Shown here: positions 25,398 through 32,055 of the stretch, piece after piece | How the letters are laid out: the number at the start of each line of letters is the position of its first letter | Numbering within the stretch: position 1 is the first letter of the stretch | Assembly: GCA_009780585.1 (NCBI GenBank) | Contig: WQZS01000025.1 | Coordinates: forward strand, 1-35,742 | Direction: 5' to 3' | Source: Defluviitaleaceae bacterium | Lineage (GTDB): Bacteria > Bacillota > Clostridia > Lachnospirales > WQUN01 | DNA length: 35,742 bases | Program-made: the position numbers and the translations under genes | The notes under the pieces: model-generated | What the model saw: the letters and a program-made list of their open reading frames with translations, nothing else | The model's database searches: none | Told to the model about the DNA's origin: nothing

Positions 25398-25471
25398 CTG
25401 GGTGTAGCGTAGCTTGGTAGCGCGCCAGACTGGGGGTCTGGAGGTCGCAAGTTCAAATCTTGTCACCCAGA
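25398..25471 (+). tRNA. tRNA-Pro(GGG)
   Basis: 74 nt. Acceptor arms CTGGGTG / CACCCAG pair fully; D arm GCGTAGCTTGGTAGCGC; anticodon stem CCAGA/TCTGG with 7-nt loop CTGGGGG, anticodon GGG; T arm CAAGTTCAAATCTTG. Discriminator A at 25471; CCA is not encoded. The prophage integrase gene lies immediately downstream, so the 3' end of this tRNA is the probable attachment site. Confidence 0.95.
25452..25462 (+). other. Candidate attL core in the tRNA T arm
   Basis: TTCAAATCTTG in the T arm recurs exactly at 35567-35577, at the other end of the prophage. An integrase adjacent to the tRNA 3' end normally recombines within this kind of segment. Only 11 bp match, so it is a candidate. Confidence 0.4.
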
Positions 25472-25479
25472 GGCCAATA

Positions 25480-25510
25480 AACCCTTGTAAACGTTGAATT
25501 TACAAGGGTT
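25480..25510. terminator. Bidirectional terminator between tRNA-Pro and integrase
   Basis: Perfect 12-bp stem (25480-25491 with 25499-25510; AACCCTTGTAAA arms) and a 7-nt loop, T-rich on the plus side. It ends the tRNA transcript and includes the integrase stop codon. Confidence 0.8.
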
Positions 25511-26714
25511 ATTTATTTTCAATAATTCGTTTACCCTTTTTATTACCCTTTAAAACGTGTTCATTAATAAATTTGTCCATACGCGAAGAACTATTTTTCC
25601 GCATTTGTTCGGTGACATAACCGTATATATCAAGGGTAAAAGCCGCAGTATGATGTCCGAGATTCTCTTGCAATGTCTTAATATCGTCCCCCGCCTGTAA
25701 AGAAGAAACAGCATAACTATGGCGCAAGTCATGGAAGCGTGTTGAAGGTGAATTCATATCACGCATGATACGCTTAAATTGTTTATATATGCTAGGGTGG
25801 CGTAAATGATTTCCGATTTCATCTGTAAAAATAAAATTGTGTTCATTATGCCATGCTTCTGCGGCGTCTTTTTGATGATTAAGTTGTTGCGCTTTACGTT
25901 CGCGGAATTTATCTAAAATATATTTAGCGGGGGTAATATAGCGTGTTTTATCGTTTTTTAAAGGAGCAAAAAGATAAACACCATCGATAAGTTGCAATTG
26001 TCTGTATACATAGATGGTGTTACCCTGCAAGCAATCCCATGTTAAGCCGAGGATTTCACTTTGACGCATACCCGTAAATAAATCGATAATATAAAACAAT
26101 TCATATCGATGGCCTTTAATAGTGGATAAAAAAGATGATATCATAACATTGTCAAGCGGTTTAATATTGGACTTTGTAATTCGTGGAAGTTTACAAGCCC
26201 CTGCGGGGTTCATGTTGATATAATCGAGCGCGACGGCTTGGTTTAATGCCTTGTGCAGGATTCCATAAACATCCCTTACACCTTTGGGCGAAAGGGCGGG
26301 CTTGCCGTTAGAAGGCAGTAACATACCGTTAATAAATGTTTGAATAATATGAGGACGTAATGCCGTTAACTTGGTAGCGCCGAGCGAAGGTTTAATACGG
26401 TAATTACAACGGCCTGTATACAAAATTAACGTTCTTGGTTTCACGTCTTTGTTATATTCGGATAGCCATATATCTAACCATGCGCTTAACGTAAGGCGCG
26501 AAGGTTCTATATAATTACCCGTATCTAATGCGACAGTAACTTTTGCGAGCTGTTTCCGTACTTCTTGTTGCGTTTTGCCGTAAATAGAACGTTGCACCTG
26601 CTTACCCGTCCCAGGATCGCGGCCGACGGTGTAACGCGCTTCCCATGTGCCGTCTTTACGTTGACGGATGCTACCCCCGCCGTGGGCTTTACGCTTCGGC
26701 ATTGTTTGTGACAT
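25509..26714 (-). CDS. int: Tyrosine integrase of the prophage
   Basis: 401 aa. N-terminal arm-binding domain (GGGSIRQRKDGTWEARYTVG), SAM-like core-binding domain (about 74-175) and catalytic domain with R217 (TGMRQSE), Lys in PLKNDKT, H328 and R331 (FHDLRH), H354 (LGHH) and nucleophile Y364 (LDIYGYV). This is the Tn916/phage-type integrase common in Bacillota. It catalyses integration and, with Xis, excision at the tRNA-Pro. Start overlaps the DUF2726 gene by 26 nt; the two form a leftward operon. Reads toward the tRNA. Confidence 0.97.
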   Translation of the reverse strand: MSQTMPKRKAHGGGSIRQRKDGTWEARYTVGRDPGTGKQVQRSIYGKTQQEVRKQLAKVTVALDTGNYIEPSRLTLSAWLDIWLSEYNKDVKPRTLILYTGRCNYRIKPSLGATKLTALRPHIIQTFINGMLLPSNGKPALSPKGVRDVYGILHKALNQAVALDYINMNPAGACKLPRITKSNIKPLDNVMISSFLSTIKGHRYELFYIIDLFTGMRQSEILGLTWDCLQGNTIYVYRQLQLIDGVYLFAPLKNDKTRYITPAKYILDKFRERKAQQLNHQKDAAEAWHNEHNFIFTDEIGNHLRHPSIYKQFKRIMRDMNSPSTRFHDLRHSYAVSSLQAGDDIKTLQENLGHHTAAFTLDIYGYVTEQMRKNSSSRMDKFINEHVLKGNKKGKRIIENK

Positions 26715-27237
26715 CCCCGAGGTCAGTTTTGGGACTCATATCAACATAGATACTGTTGATCAATCGGTTAACTGATTCCATGGTATATGTATAAACATGG
26801 AAAACCTTAAGACCTACAACGTCATACACATGATCAACGAAACTATCACGTTGTTTACGACTTGATTTGTTATGGGTGCTGTCATCCAATTCAAAAGCGG
26901 CTACAGGGCGAAGAGAGGAAGGATCGCAAAGTAAAAAATCTACGTGCTTTGCTTTAATTTTATTAAAGTGCGTTTGGAAACCCGAACCTTTATGGTATTG
27001 CTTAAGTGTTACATGTACAAAATCGGCAACCCTTGGTTTGATAACAACATAAAATCCATACTGCTCCGCGATGGGGCGTAATGTTTGAAAAAAATCTTTT
27101 TCACGATTGGTTAAAAGCGATTTGTTTAAAGCATAAGGATATATCGTAGGATTGCGACGAATAAAACCCTTACGCTTTTTACGTGTAAAGAACCATGCAA
27201 TGGCAAATACAGCAAGGATTAGCAACAAAAATTCCAT
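26689..27237 (-). CDS. Membrane-anchored DUF2726 nuclease-like protein
   Basis: 182 aa. One N-terminal membrane helix (residues 2-18) followed by basic KKRKGFIRR. DUF2726 domain from about 38: LLTNREKDFFQTLRP, VVIKPRVADFV, KAKHVDFLLCDPSSLRPVAAFELDDSTHN and RDSFVDHVYDVVGLKVFHV. The VDFLLCD...AAFELDD pattern is the PD-(D/E)XK restriction-endonuclease-like core. Family function is unproven; possible DNA-processing or superinfection role. Translationally coupled to the integrase, transcribed away from the phage operon. AAAGGGGAT ribosome site. Confidence 0.82.
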   Translation of the reverse strand: MEFLLLILAVFAIAWFFTRKKRKGFIRRNPTIYPYALNKSLLTNREKDFFQTLRPIAEQYGFYVVIKPRVADFVHVTLKQYHKGSGFQTHFNKIKAKHVDFLLCDPSSLRPVAAFELDDSTHNKSSRKQRDSFVDHVYDVVGLKVFHVYTYTMESVNRLINSIYVDMSPKTDLGDVTNNAEA

Positions 27238-27293
27238 AGGAATCCCCTTTCATATGTAAAACGTAATTGCACAAACATACTATGCATAACGAA

Positions 27294-27323
27294 TTGACAA
27301 ATAGCAAACACATGTTCTATAAT
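27294..27323 (+). promoter_or_regulatory. Strong promoter of the small convergent ORF
   Basis: TTGACA at 27294-27299 and TATAAT at 27318-27323 with an 18-nt spacer; both hexamers are perfect. Reads toward the repressor gene and would also produce antisense RNA to its 3' end. Confidence 0.75.
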
Positions 27324-27356
27324 ATGACAAAAATAAAAAGGATGGTGAATGGCGTG

Positions 27357-27485
27357 ATGCACGATGAAAACGAAAATAACGAAAAGAGGGACGAATTAAG
27401 GCGAAGGATAAACGCCCTCACGGATGATCAAATAAATCAGTTCATTCTAAAAGCGTTTCAATGGCTGATTGAAGAAACGAACTAA
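27357..27485 (+). CDS. Small repressor-tail-like protein (candidate antirepressor)
   Basis: About 42 aa from ATG 27357, behind GGTGA; ATG 27342 or GTG 27354 are possible, and anything upstream of about 27330 is excluded by the promoter. The sequence RDELRRRINALTDDQINQFILKAF parallels the C-terminus of the convergent XRE repressor, REELLLLIDRIPDDKLDKFSSFL: same spacing of charged, Ile, DD and F positions. Such tails mediate oligomerisation, so the protein may form mixed oligomers with the repressor. Its last 44 nt overlap the repressor gene on the other strand. Confidence 0.6.
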   Translation: MHDENENNEKRDELRRRINALTDDQINQFILKAFQWLIEETN

Positions 27486-27753
27486 ACTTATCTAATTTAT
27501 CATCGGGTATACGGTCAATCAAAAGAAGCAATTCCTCGCGGGGTGTTGGTTCTTTTTTAATTTGAGCATCTACGCCAAGGATATCATCAATAGATGTATT
27601 GAAAATATTAGCCAAAAGTATAAGGGCATCAGAATCGGGATCGTGTACATTTCTTTCCCAATTTGAAAGCGTACCTTGCGAAACATTAAGTTTACAAGCA
27701 AGGTCGATTTGCCGCATATCCCTAGCTTCTCTCAAATTCTTAATACGATTCAT
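27442..27753 (-). CDS. XRE-family prophage repressor
   Basis: 103 aa from ATG 27753 (GGAGG 5 nt upstream; the GTG at 27765 would swallow this site). HTH at 1-62: RIKNLREARDMRQIDLACKLNVSQGTLSNWERNVHDPDSDALILLANIFNTS in family layout. C-terminal tail PREELLLLIDRIPDDKLDKF, for dimerisation. It is divergent from the phage operon and separated from it by an operator array, the usual CI position. Likely maintains lysogeny. Confidence 0.9.
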   Translation of the reverse strand: MNRIKNLREARDMRQIDLACKLNVSQGTLSNWERNVHDPDSDALILLANIFNTSIDDILGVDAQIKKEPTPREELLLLIDRIPDDKLDKFSSFLQSAIETLLE

Positions 27754-27802
27754 TAGCGCCTCCACAATTATGTATCAGTATACTTAATAAATTAAGGGTA
27801 TC

Positions 27803-27891
27803 AACTAATATTAGTTTAACAATAATAATTTAAAATAAGTGTTGACAATATTAGTTTTGCTCATATAATGAATATTAGTAAACCTAATATT
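27803..27891. promoter_or_regulatory. Operator array and divergent promoters of the lysogeny switch
   Basis: Three sites share ATATTAG: perfect palindrome AACTAATATTAGTT (27803-27816), a half site AATATTAGTT (27847-27856) and inverted AATATTAG / CTAATATT with 5-nt spacer (27871-27891). The rightward promoter TTGACA (27842-27847) - 16 nt - TATAAT (27864-27869) is embedded among them; a leftward promoter for the repressor (TTGATA, 16 nt, TATACT) abuts the first palindrome. Confidence 0.75.
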
Positions 27892-27963
27892 TGTCGCGCC
27901 GCACGTTCAAACACGTATTAAAACTTAACAACATGTACGTATCAAACGAACGGAGGTATGCCT

Positions 27964-28032
27964 ATGACCAAAAACCCACAATTACCGCACTACCAACGAT
28001 TTAAAAACAAAAGGAAAGGAGTCAAAACGTAA
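27964..28032 (+). CDS. 22-aa leader ORF coupled to xis
   Basis: 22 codons, starting MTKNPQLPHY and rich in K/R at the end. An ideal GGAGG site lies 8 nt ahead of the ATG, and the stop TAA overlaps the next start as TAATG (28030-28034). The ribosome site of the next gene lies inside it. Probably a coupling leader; a functional basic micropeptide is possible. Confidence 0.5.
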   Translation: MTKNPQLPHYQRFKNKRKGVKT

Positions 28033-28214
28033 TGGGAATTGATAAACCAATGGTAATGAGTATAAGAGAGGCCGCGACAATGATGCGCGTCGGCGTAAAC
28101 ACGATGTACGAATTCGCCGCGCGGGAAGATTTTAAAGCACTAATCCAAGTTGGCCGCAAAAAATTAATCCATCGCCGTAAATTCGAAGAATGGATCGAAG
28201 CGCAAACACGATAA
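28032..28214 (+). CDS. xis: Excisionase-like HTH_17 protein
   Basis: 60 aa. Winged-helix/excisionase pattern: MSIREAATMMRVGVNTMYEFAARED (helix-turn-helix), ALIQVGRKKLIHRRKFEEWIEAQ (wing and last helix), typical of Xis/HTH_17 proteins accompanying Tn916-like integrases. Would bind arm sites and direct excision; first true gene of the rightward operon. AAGGAAAGGAG ribosome site. Confidence 0.85.
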   Translation: MGIDKPMVMSIREAATMMRVGVNTMYEFAAREDFKALIQVGRKKLIHRRKFEEWIEAQTR

Positions 28215-28254
28215 CACCATCCCACCCACACAAACCCCGAAAGGAGTCTCCCCC

Positions 28255-28953
28255 ATGCCAACATTAGCAAAAACGATCTTCGAACTCGGACGCATCTACA
28301 AGGCCCTCAACACCATTTTCTACAACGGCGAACTTGAAACACCTTTAATCACCATCCAATCCCGCGGGAAAAACCCTGCTCTCGGCTGGTGTACCTCACG
28401 ACGCATATGGCGCAAGCGTACCGAAGGCGACGAATGTTATTACGAAATCAACATAAGCGCGGAATACCTTAACCGCGAATCCACCGACATAATCGAAACC
28501 CTGCTCCATGAAATGGCTCATCTTTATGCCAGCATGATGAATATTAAAGATACCTCCCGTGCGGGCAAGTACCACAATAAGAAGTACAAGGAAATCGCCG
28601 AAAGCCACGGCCTTAACGTAGCCGAAGACGAAAAATACGGCTGGACGATCACAAGCCTTACCGATGAAGCAAGAACCCTCATCGCCAACATCAAACCCAA
28701 CCGTCAAGCCTTCAAGGTATACCGTCAAGGCGACCTTAAGCAAGGCAAGGAAAAGAAGCCGTCTTCCACCCGCAAATATATTTGTCCGTCATGCAATATT
28801 AGCGTCCGCGCTACCAAGGATGTAAATATCGCGTGCATGGATTGCAAGGTAATGATGATCAAGGAACTATCGGACGGGGAATATGAGGAAACAGAAACGT
28901 ACGATGCCAGCGACATAGACGATATCGCCGACGATTACCAACTGGCCGCTTAA
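28255..28953 (+). CDS. SprT-like zinc metalloprotease with zinc ribbon
   Basis: 232 aa. SprT-like domain: YKALNTIFYNGELETPLITIQS at 15-36, catalytic HEMAH (85-89; H85, E86, H89) and third ligand H107 in GKYHNKKYKEIAESHGL. A zinc ribbon follows with C177, C180, C194 and C197 (ICPSC ... IACMDC), then an acidic tail (EYEETETYDASDIDDIADD). The architecture parallels SprT/Spartan proteases, some of which cut proteins off DNA. Cytoplasmic, early-operon position. AAAGGAG ribosome site. Confidence 0.92.
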   Translation: MPTLAKTIFELGRIYKALNTIFYNGELETPLITIQSRGKNPALGWCTSRRIWRKRTEGDECYYEINISAEYLNRESTDIIETLLHEMAHLYASMMNIKDTSRAGKYHNKKYKEIAESHGLNVAEDEKYGWTITSLTDEARTLIANIKPNRQAFKVYRQGDLKQGKEKKPSSTRKYICPSCNISVRATKDVNIACMDCKVMMIKELSDGEYEETETYDASDIDDIADDYQLAA

Positions 28954-28958
28954 TCAAA

Positions 28959-28978
28959 ATTGAAAGTGTACTTTCAAT
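28959..28978. promoter_or_regulatory. Inverted repeat after sprT-like gene
   Basis: ATTGAAAGT (28959-28967) and ACTTTCAAT (28970-28978) are perfect 9-bp arms with a 2-bp spacer, in the gap before the 61-aa gene. Operator-like, too tight for a stable hairpin loop. Confidence 0.45.
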
Positions 28979-29014
28979 AGAAAGGATTAACTAATAAAAA
29001 GAAAAGAGGAAAAA

Positions 29015-29200
29015 ATGGAACGCAAAATGGAAGAAAAGGCCATGTCCCTCGGAATAAAAGCGACATGCTATGTAAACAAATGGGACGATGAAGACAAAAT
29101 GCTATTAATGGGAGAAGGTGCAATATTTTGTAAAAGCTGGGAGGTAATGGAGTTGTTCCTCGAAGTCTTCGCAAAAGCCCTAAAAGGAGCAAACCAATGA
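29015..29200 (+). CDS. Small phage protein, unknown
   Basis: 61 aa, no recognised family. Acidic/charged (KWDDEDKMLLMGEGAIFCKSWEVMELFLEVFAKALKG), no membrane segment. AAGAGGAAAAA ribosome site. Its stop overlaps the next start as ATGA (29197-29200), so translation is coupled. Probably a small cytoplasmic accessory protein. Confidence 0.65.
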   Translation: MERKMEEKAMSLGIKATCYVNKWDDEDKMLLMGEGAIFCKSWEVMELFLEVFAKALKGANQ

Positions 29201-29361
29201 AAAACAAGCGAAGCACCTACGCAATCATAATTATATTGTGGGTATCGCTGGCCGTAATCATGATTGTGGCCATCAAAGGTATAAACAACCTAACCACCCT
29301 GTTCGAAGAACGCAACCCCGACAGAATCCTTTACCAACTCGAACCCAACCAAAACCACTAA
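29197..29361 (+). CDS. Small single-span membrane protein
   Basis: 54 aa. Basic start MKNKRS, one hydrophobic helix at residues 7-25 (YAIIIILWVSLAVIMIVAI), then a polar tail rich in Asn. Coupled to the upstream gene by ATGA overlap; AAAAGGAG ribosome site. Role unknown; a minor coat or assembly membrane peptide is possible. Confidence 0.65.
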   Translation: MKNKRSTYAIIIILWVSLAVIMIVAIKGINNLTTLFEERNPDRILYQLEPNQNH

Positions 29362-29389
29362 CACCATACCCCAAATAAGGAGGCAAAAC

Positions 29390-29806
29390 ATGAACAGCAT
29401 AATACTTATGGGACGGCTGACCAAAGACCCCGAAATAAGGTACTCCCAATCCGCAGAACCCGTATGCGTAGCTAGGTACACCCTAGCAGTAAACCGCAAG
29501 TTTAAGCGCGATGGCGAACCCGAAGCGGATTTTATCAACTGCGTATCATTCGGGAAAACGGGCGAATTTATCGAAAGGTACATCAAGCGCGGTATGCAAA
29601 TAGCCGCTAGGGGCGTTTTGAAGGTAAACACATACGACGACGAGCAGGGAAAACGCAAATGGATAACCGTAGTAGTCGTTGAGGAAGTCCAATTCGCCGA
29701 AAGCAAGGCCGCATACGAGACCCGCATGGCTAAAAGCGGCGGTATCAAAAAAGAAGACATCCCCGAAGGCTTCACCGAAATAACCGATGCCGATGTAGCG
29801 TTCTAA
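29390..29806 (+). CDS. ssb: Single-stranded DNA-binding protein
   Basis: 138 aa. OB-fold SSB signature: MNSIILMGRLTKDPEIRYSQSAEPVCVARYTLAVNRKFKRDGEPEADFINCVSFGKTGEFIERY and RGVLKVNTYDDEQGKRKWITVVVVEEVQF. The tail ends DADVAF, close to the acidic-Phe tip of cellular SSB. In filamentous phages an SSB coats the plus strand before packaging; here the role would be that of pV. AAGGAGG ribosome site; directly upstream of the coat gene. Confidence 0.95.
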   Translation: MNSIILMGRLTKDPEIRYSQSAEPVCVARYTLAVNRKFKRDGEPEADFINCVSFGKTGEFIERYIKRGMQIAARGVLKVNTYDDEQGKRKWITVVVVEEVQFAESKAAYETRMAKSGGIKKEDIPEGFTEITDADVAF

Positions 29807-29827
29807 CAACCCAATTACAGCAACAAC

Positions 29828-29865
29828 GGTTAAGGCCTAACCGAACCATAAAAGCCCAAAAGGGC
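29828..29865 (+). promoter_or_regulatory. Two small hairpins before the coat gene
   Basis: GGTTA/TAACC (29828-29842) and GCCC/GGGC (29854-29865) stand in tandem between ssb and the major coat gene. They may be RNA processing or weak termination sites that set coat expression above that of upstream genes. Confidence 0.3.
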
Positions 29866-29893
29866 AAAACCCATCCTAAAGGAGGATAAAAAA

Positions 29894-30166
29894 ATGGTAA
29901 TGAAAGCAAAGTTACTCGTTGCCGCAATTGTGACCATGTTCGCGACGGTTCTTGTACCCATGACGGTACGCGCAAGCGACGGAACAGGCGGCGGAGCAAG
30001 CGGCGAAATGGGGTTGGTGATGTCCGCCATTACAACCCTAACCACGCTTATCGGCAACATCTTCACGCTGATGACGAGCAACCCCGTACTGGCAATCTTC
30101 TTGGCCGCGGGACTGCTTGGCGTAGCGATCGTGGTATTTAAGCGTCTTCGCGGAGCGGCACGATAA
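29894..30166 (+). CDS. Major coat protein (pVIII-like)
   Basis: 90 aa precursor. Signal peptide at 1-27 (VMKAKLLVAAIVTMFATVLVPM, cleavage near VRA), leaving about 63 aa: a Gly/Ser/acidic N-terminus (SDGTGGGASGE), an amphipathic then hydrophobic helix (LTTLIGNIFTLM; VLAIFLAAGLLGVAIVV) and a basic end KRLRGAAR to contact DNA. This is the classic filamentous phage major coat layout. Strong AAAGGAGG site, consistent with high expression. Assembled in the cytoplasmic membrane. Confidence 0.88.
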   Translation: MVMKAKLLVAAIVTMFATVLVPMTVRASDGTGGGASGEMGLVMSAITTLTTLIGNIFTLMTSNPVLAIFLAAGLLGVAIVVFKRLRGAAR

Positions 30167-30245
30167 ACAACGGCCACGGGGCAGGGGTATACAAACCTCG
30201 CCCCAACTACATAGCCCTACCAGTCATTTAAGAAAGGAGTACCCC

Positions 30246-30458
30246 ATGCAATTATCTACATGGTACGTAATGCATAACTCTATAACAGAACAACAATTAG
30301 CGACATTCCTTAACAACGTGGTCGGCTTATTCGCGGATACATTGATTGCCATGTGGAATACACCAATACTGCGATTTTTTATAGCATTTTCGATGGTTGC
30401 CGTAATATTCGCACTTGGTCTGCTCCTTATGAAAACCGCAAAAAGCGGGAAATTGTAA
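30246..30458 (+). CDS. Small membrane protein (candidate minor coat)
   Basis: 70 aa with a polar N-terminus (NNVVGLFADTLIAMWNTPI) and one strong membrane helix (about 44-62, FFIAFSMVAVIFALGLLLM), ending in basic KTAKSGKL. No signal peptide. Placed between the major coat and the adsorption protein, where pVII/pIX-type minor coats or a second coat protein lie in inoviruses. AAAGGAG ribosome site. Confidence 0.7.
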   Translation: MQLSTWYVMHNSITEQQLATFLNNVVGLFADTLIAMWNTPILRFFIAFSMVAVIFALGLLLMKTAKSGKL

Positions 30459-30493
30459 AACCGATTAATAACCCCACGAAAGGCGGCGGCGGT

Positions 30494-32044
30494 ATGCACA
30501 AAAAGCTACTCACAACCCTACTGATAACGGCGATCCTGTTCGCCGCTTTTCCTTTGCGTATATATGCCGACGAACTCCACGGCGGTCAAGGCCGCTTGTC
30601 AACAGGCCACTTGTCAACAGAGGAAATGGAAAGGGCTGTGCTGGGCGCATTAACCGCAGGTGGCATGACCTTCGAAACACAAAGCGCATGGGATGCATTT
30701 TGGAACGGGTTTTCATCCAACATGCTCGAAGCGGAAAACACCCGCGGCCTATATAGGCAACTGGAAACGGAACTGGTGCGTGGTGCGCTGGTCGGTGGTA
30801 GTGAGTTCGTCCGATGGACAGGCAATACGATGAACAGTTTATGGAACGCGGCCGCAGATTATATTTCCGGCCGTGTAAGTGGGCAAATAAACACAGGAAG
30901 GGTAACCATTCCGGCAGTAATATTTGAATCACATTTATTTATAGGTGTTGTCAATGGAATTCCCGTCGTTGATTTAGATAGATGGAATTCTGCACCAAAT
31001 GCACAGCGAGTGGAATTAATGAAAAGATTCAATGTACGTGATACCGTTATAAACGGAAATGAATATAAAAGTGATGATGTACGAATAGAACGAAGAAATG
31101 TATGTGAATGTTGCCACGGTCCATCGTTGGAAACAATTGTTATATTAGGAAATTTCAGCATTAACGGAAATATAGTTATGAACCCATGGGGTAGAGAAAG
31201 AAGATATGTAAATTATAGTGTCACGGAAAATGCGATAAGCCAAGCACGTCGAAGCGGATTAATTATCGGACAAGACCGCTGGGGAAGCAGGTTTATGTGG
31301 TCAAGTGTGATGTATACATTACATACCGGAAGCACGGTGACAGAAAGGATAGCATTGGGAGCAGGACAACCATTATTTTTTACAAATCAAATCGAAGATA
31401 AAATAATTGCACCATCAATTGACATGAATATACATGAAGCAAATATGTTAAATCGCCTCGACGAACTAATAACCCTAATCGAATCCCTCAGCGGCACGTT
31501 GGACGAAATCTTGCTCCGCATCCCCGACAACCTCGCTGATCTACTCGGCAAAACCACCGAGTACGTCATCATCCACCAAGACGAACTAACCCCCGAACCG
31601 TCCCCCAGCCCATCGCCCGATCCCACCCCCAGCCCACCGCCGCATGTTTGCGAACATGAATGCGAAGACTGCGAAGACAATAACGGCGGCGGCGGTTGGT
31701 GGAGTAATATATTCGAATGGATATTTAACATAATTGAAACCACTTTCGAAATCCTCTTGGGCGGCATCATGTCAATACTAACGTCCCTCGGCAGGGTTTT
31801 AACGCAGTTAGTAATATCGGTGGTCGAATTAGCCAACGGGATAATTAACCGCGCGACGGAAGGTGTCGGCGCGTTATTCGACTTGGCACGTCGTCTTATG
31901 AGCGACTTACCCCAACACTTCGGACAATTCCCTCTAATGCTCACATCCTTATTTGCACTTATACCCGACGAGTTCATGCTATTGCTGACGTTGAGTTTGG
32001 TATTACTCGTCATTGTCGCAGTTAAAAAACGGTTTGTTGGATAG
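30494..32044 (+). CDS. Adsorption protein (pIII-like), secreted and C-terminally anchored
   Basis: 516 aa from ATG 30494 (AAAGGCGG upstream); a start further upstream would overlap the previous gene and lack the signal peptide. Signal peptide 1-25 (MHKKLLTTLLITAILFAAFP, cut near YA-DE). N-terminal domain about 30-135, central domain about 136-320 with a CECC cluster near residue 203, then a Pro/Ser-rich linker (PEPSPSPSPDPTPSPPP, about 367-385), a Cys/acidic block and Gly run, an amphipathic region, and a C-terminal membrane helix ending KKRFVG. Host recognition and virion release are the expected roles. The central domain DNA (about 30.9-31.45 kb) is markedly more AT-rich. Confidence 0.85.
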   Translation: MHKKLLTTLLITAILFAAFPLRIYADELHGGQGRLSTGHLSTEEMERAVLGALTAGGMTFETQSAWDAFWNGFSSNMLEAENTRGLYRQLETELVRGALVGGSEFVRWTGNTMNSLWNAAADYISGRVSGQINTGRVTIPAVIFESHLFIGVVNGIPVVDLDRWNSAPNAQRVELMKRFNVRDTVINGNEYKSDDVRIERRNVCECCHGPSLETIVILGNFSINGNIVMNPWGRERRYVNYSVTENAISQARRSGLIIGQDRWGSRFMWSSVMYTLHTGSTVTERIALGAGQPLFFTNQIEDKIIAPSIDMNIHEANMLNRLDELITLIESLSGTLDEILLRIPDNLADLLGKTTEYVIIHQDELTPEPSPSPSPDPTPSPPPHVCEHECEDCEDNNGGGGWWSNIFEWIFNIIETTFEILLGGIMSILTSLGRVLTQLVISVVELANGIINRATEGVGALFDLARRLMSDLPQHFGQFPLMLTSLFALIPDEFMLLLTLSLVLLVIVAVKKRFVG

Positions 32045-32055
32045 GGGGTGAGGGT

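Noticed and set aside
30353..30493. Upstream extension of the adsorption protein
   Set aside because: Would overlap the preceding membrane-protein gene and bury the signal peptide inside the chain.
30595..30625. Short tandem TTGTCAACAG repeat at the start of the mature adsorption protein
   Set aside because: Only two copies, in frame within coding sequence (LSTGHLSTEE); probably a chance or minor duplication.
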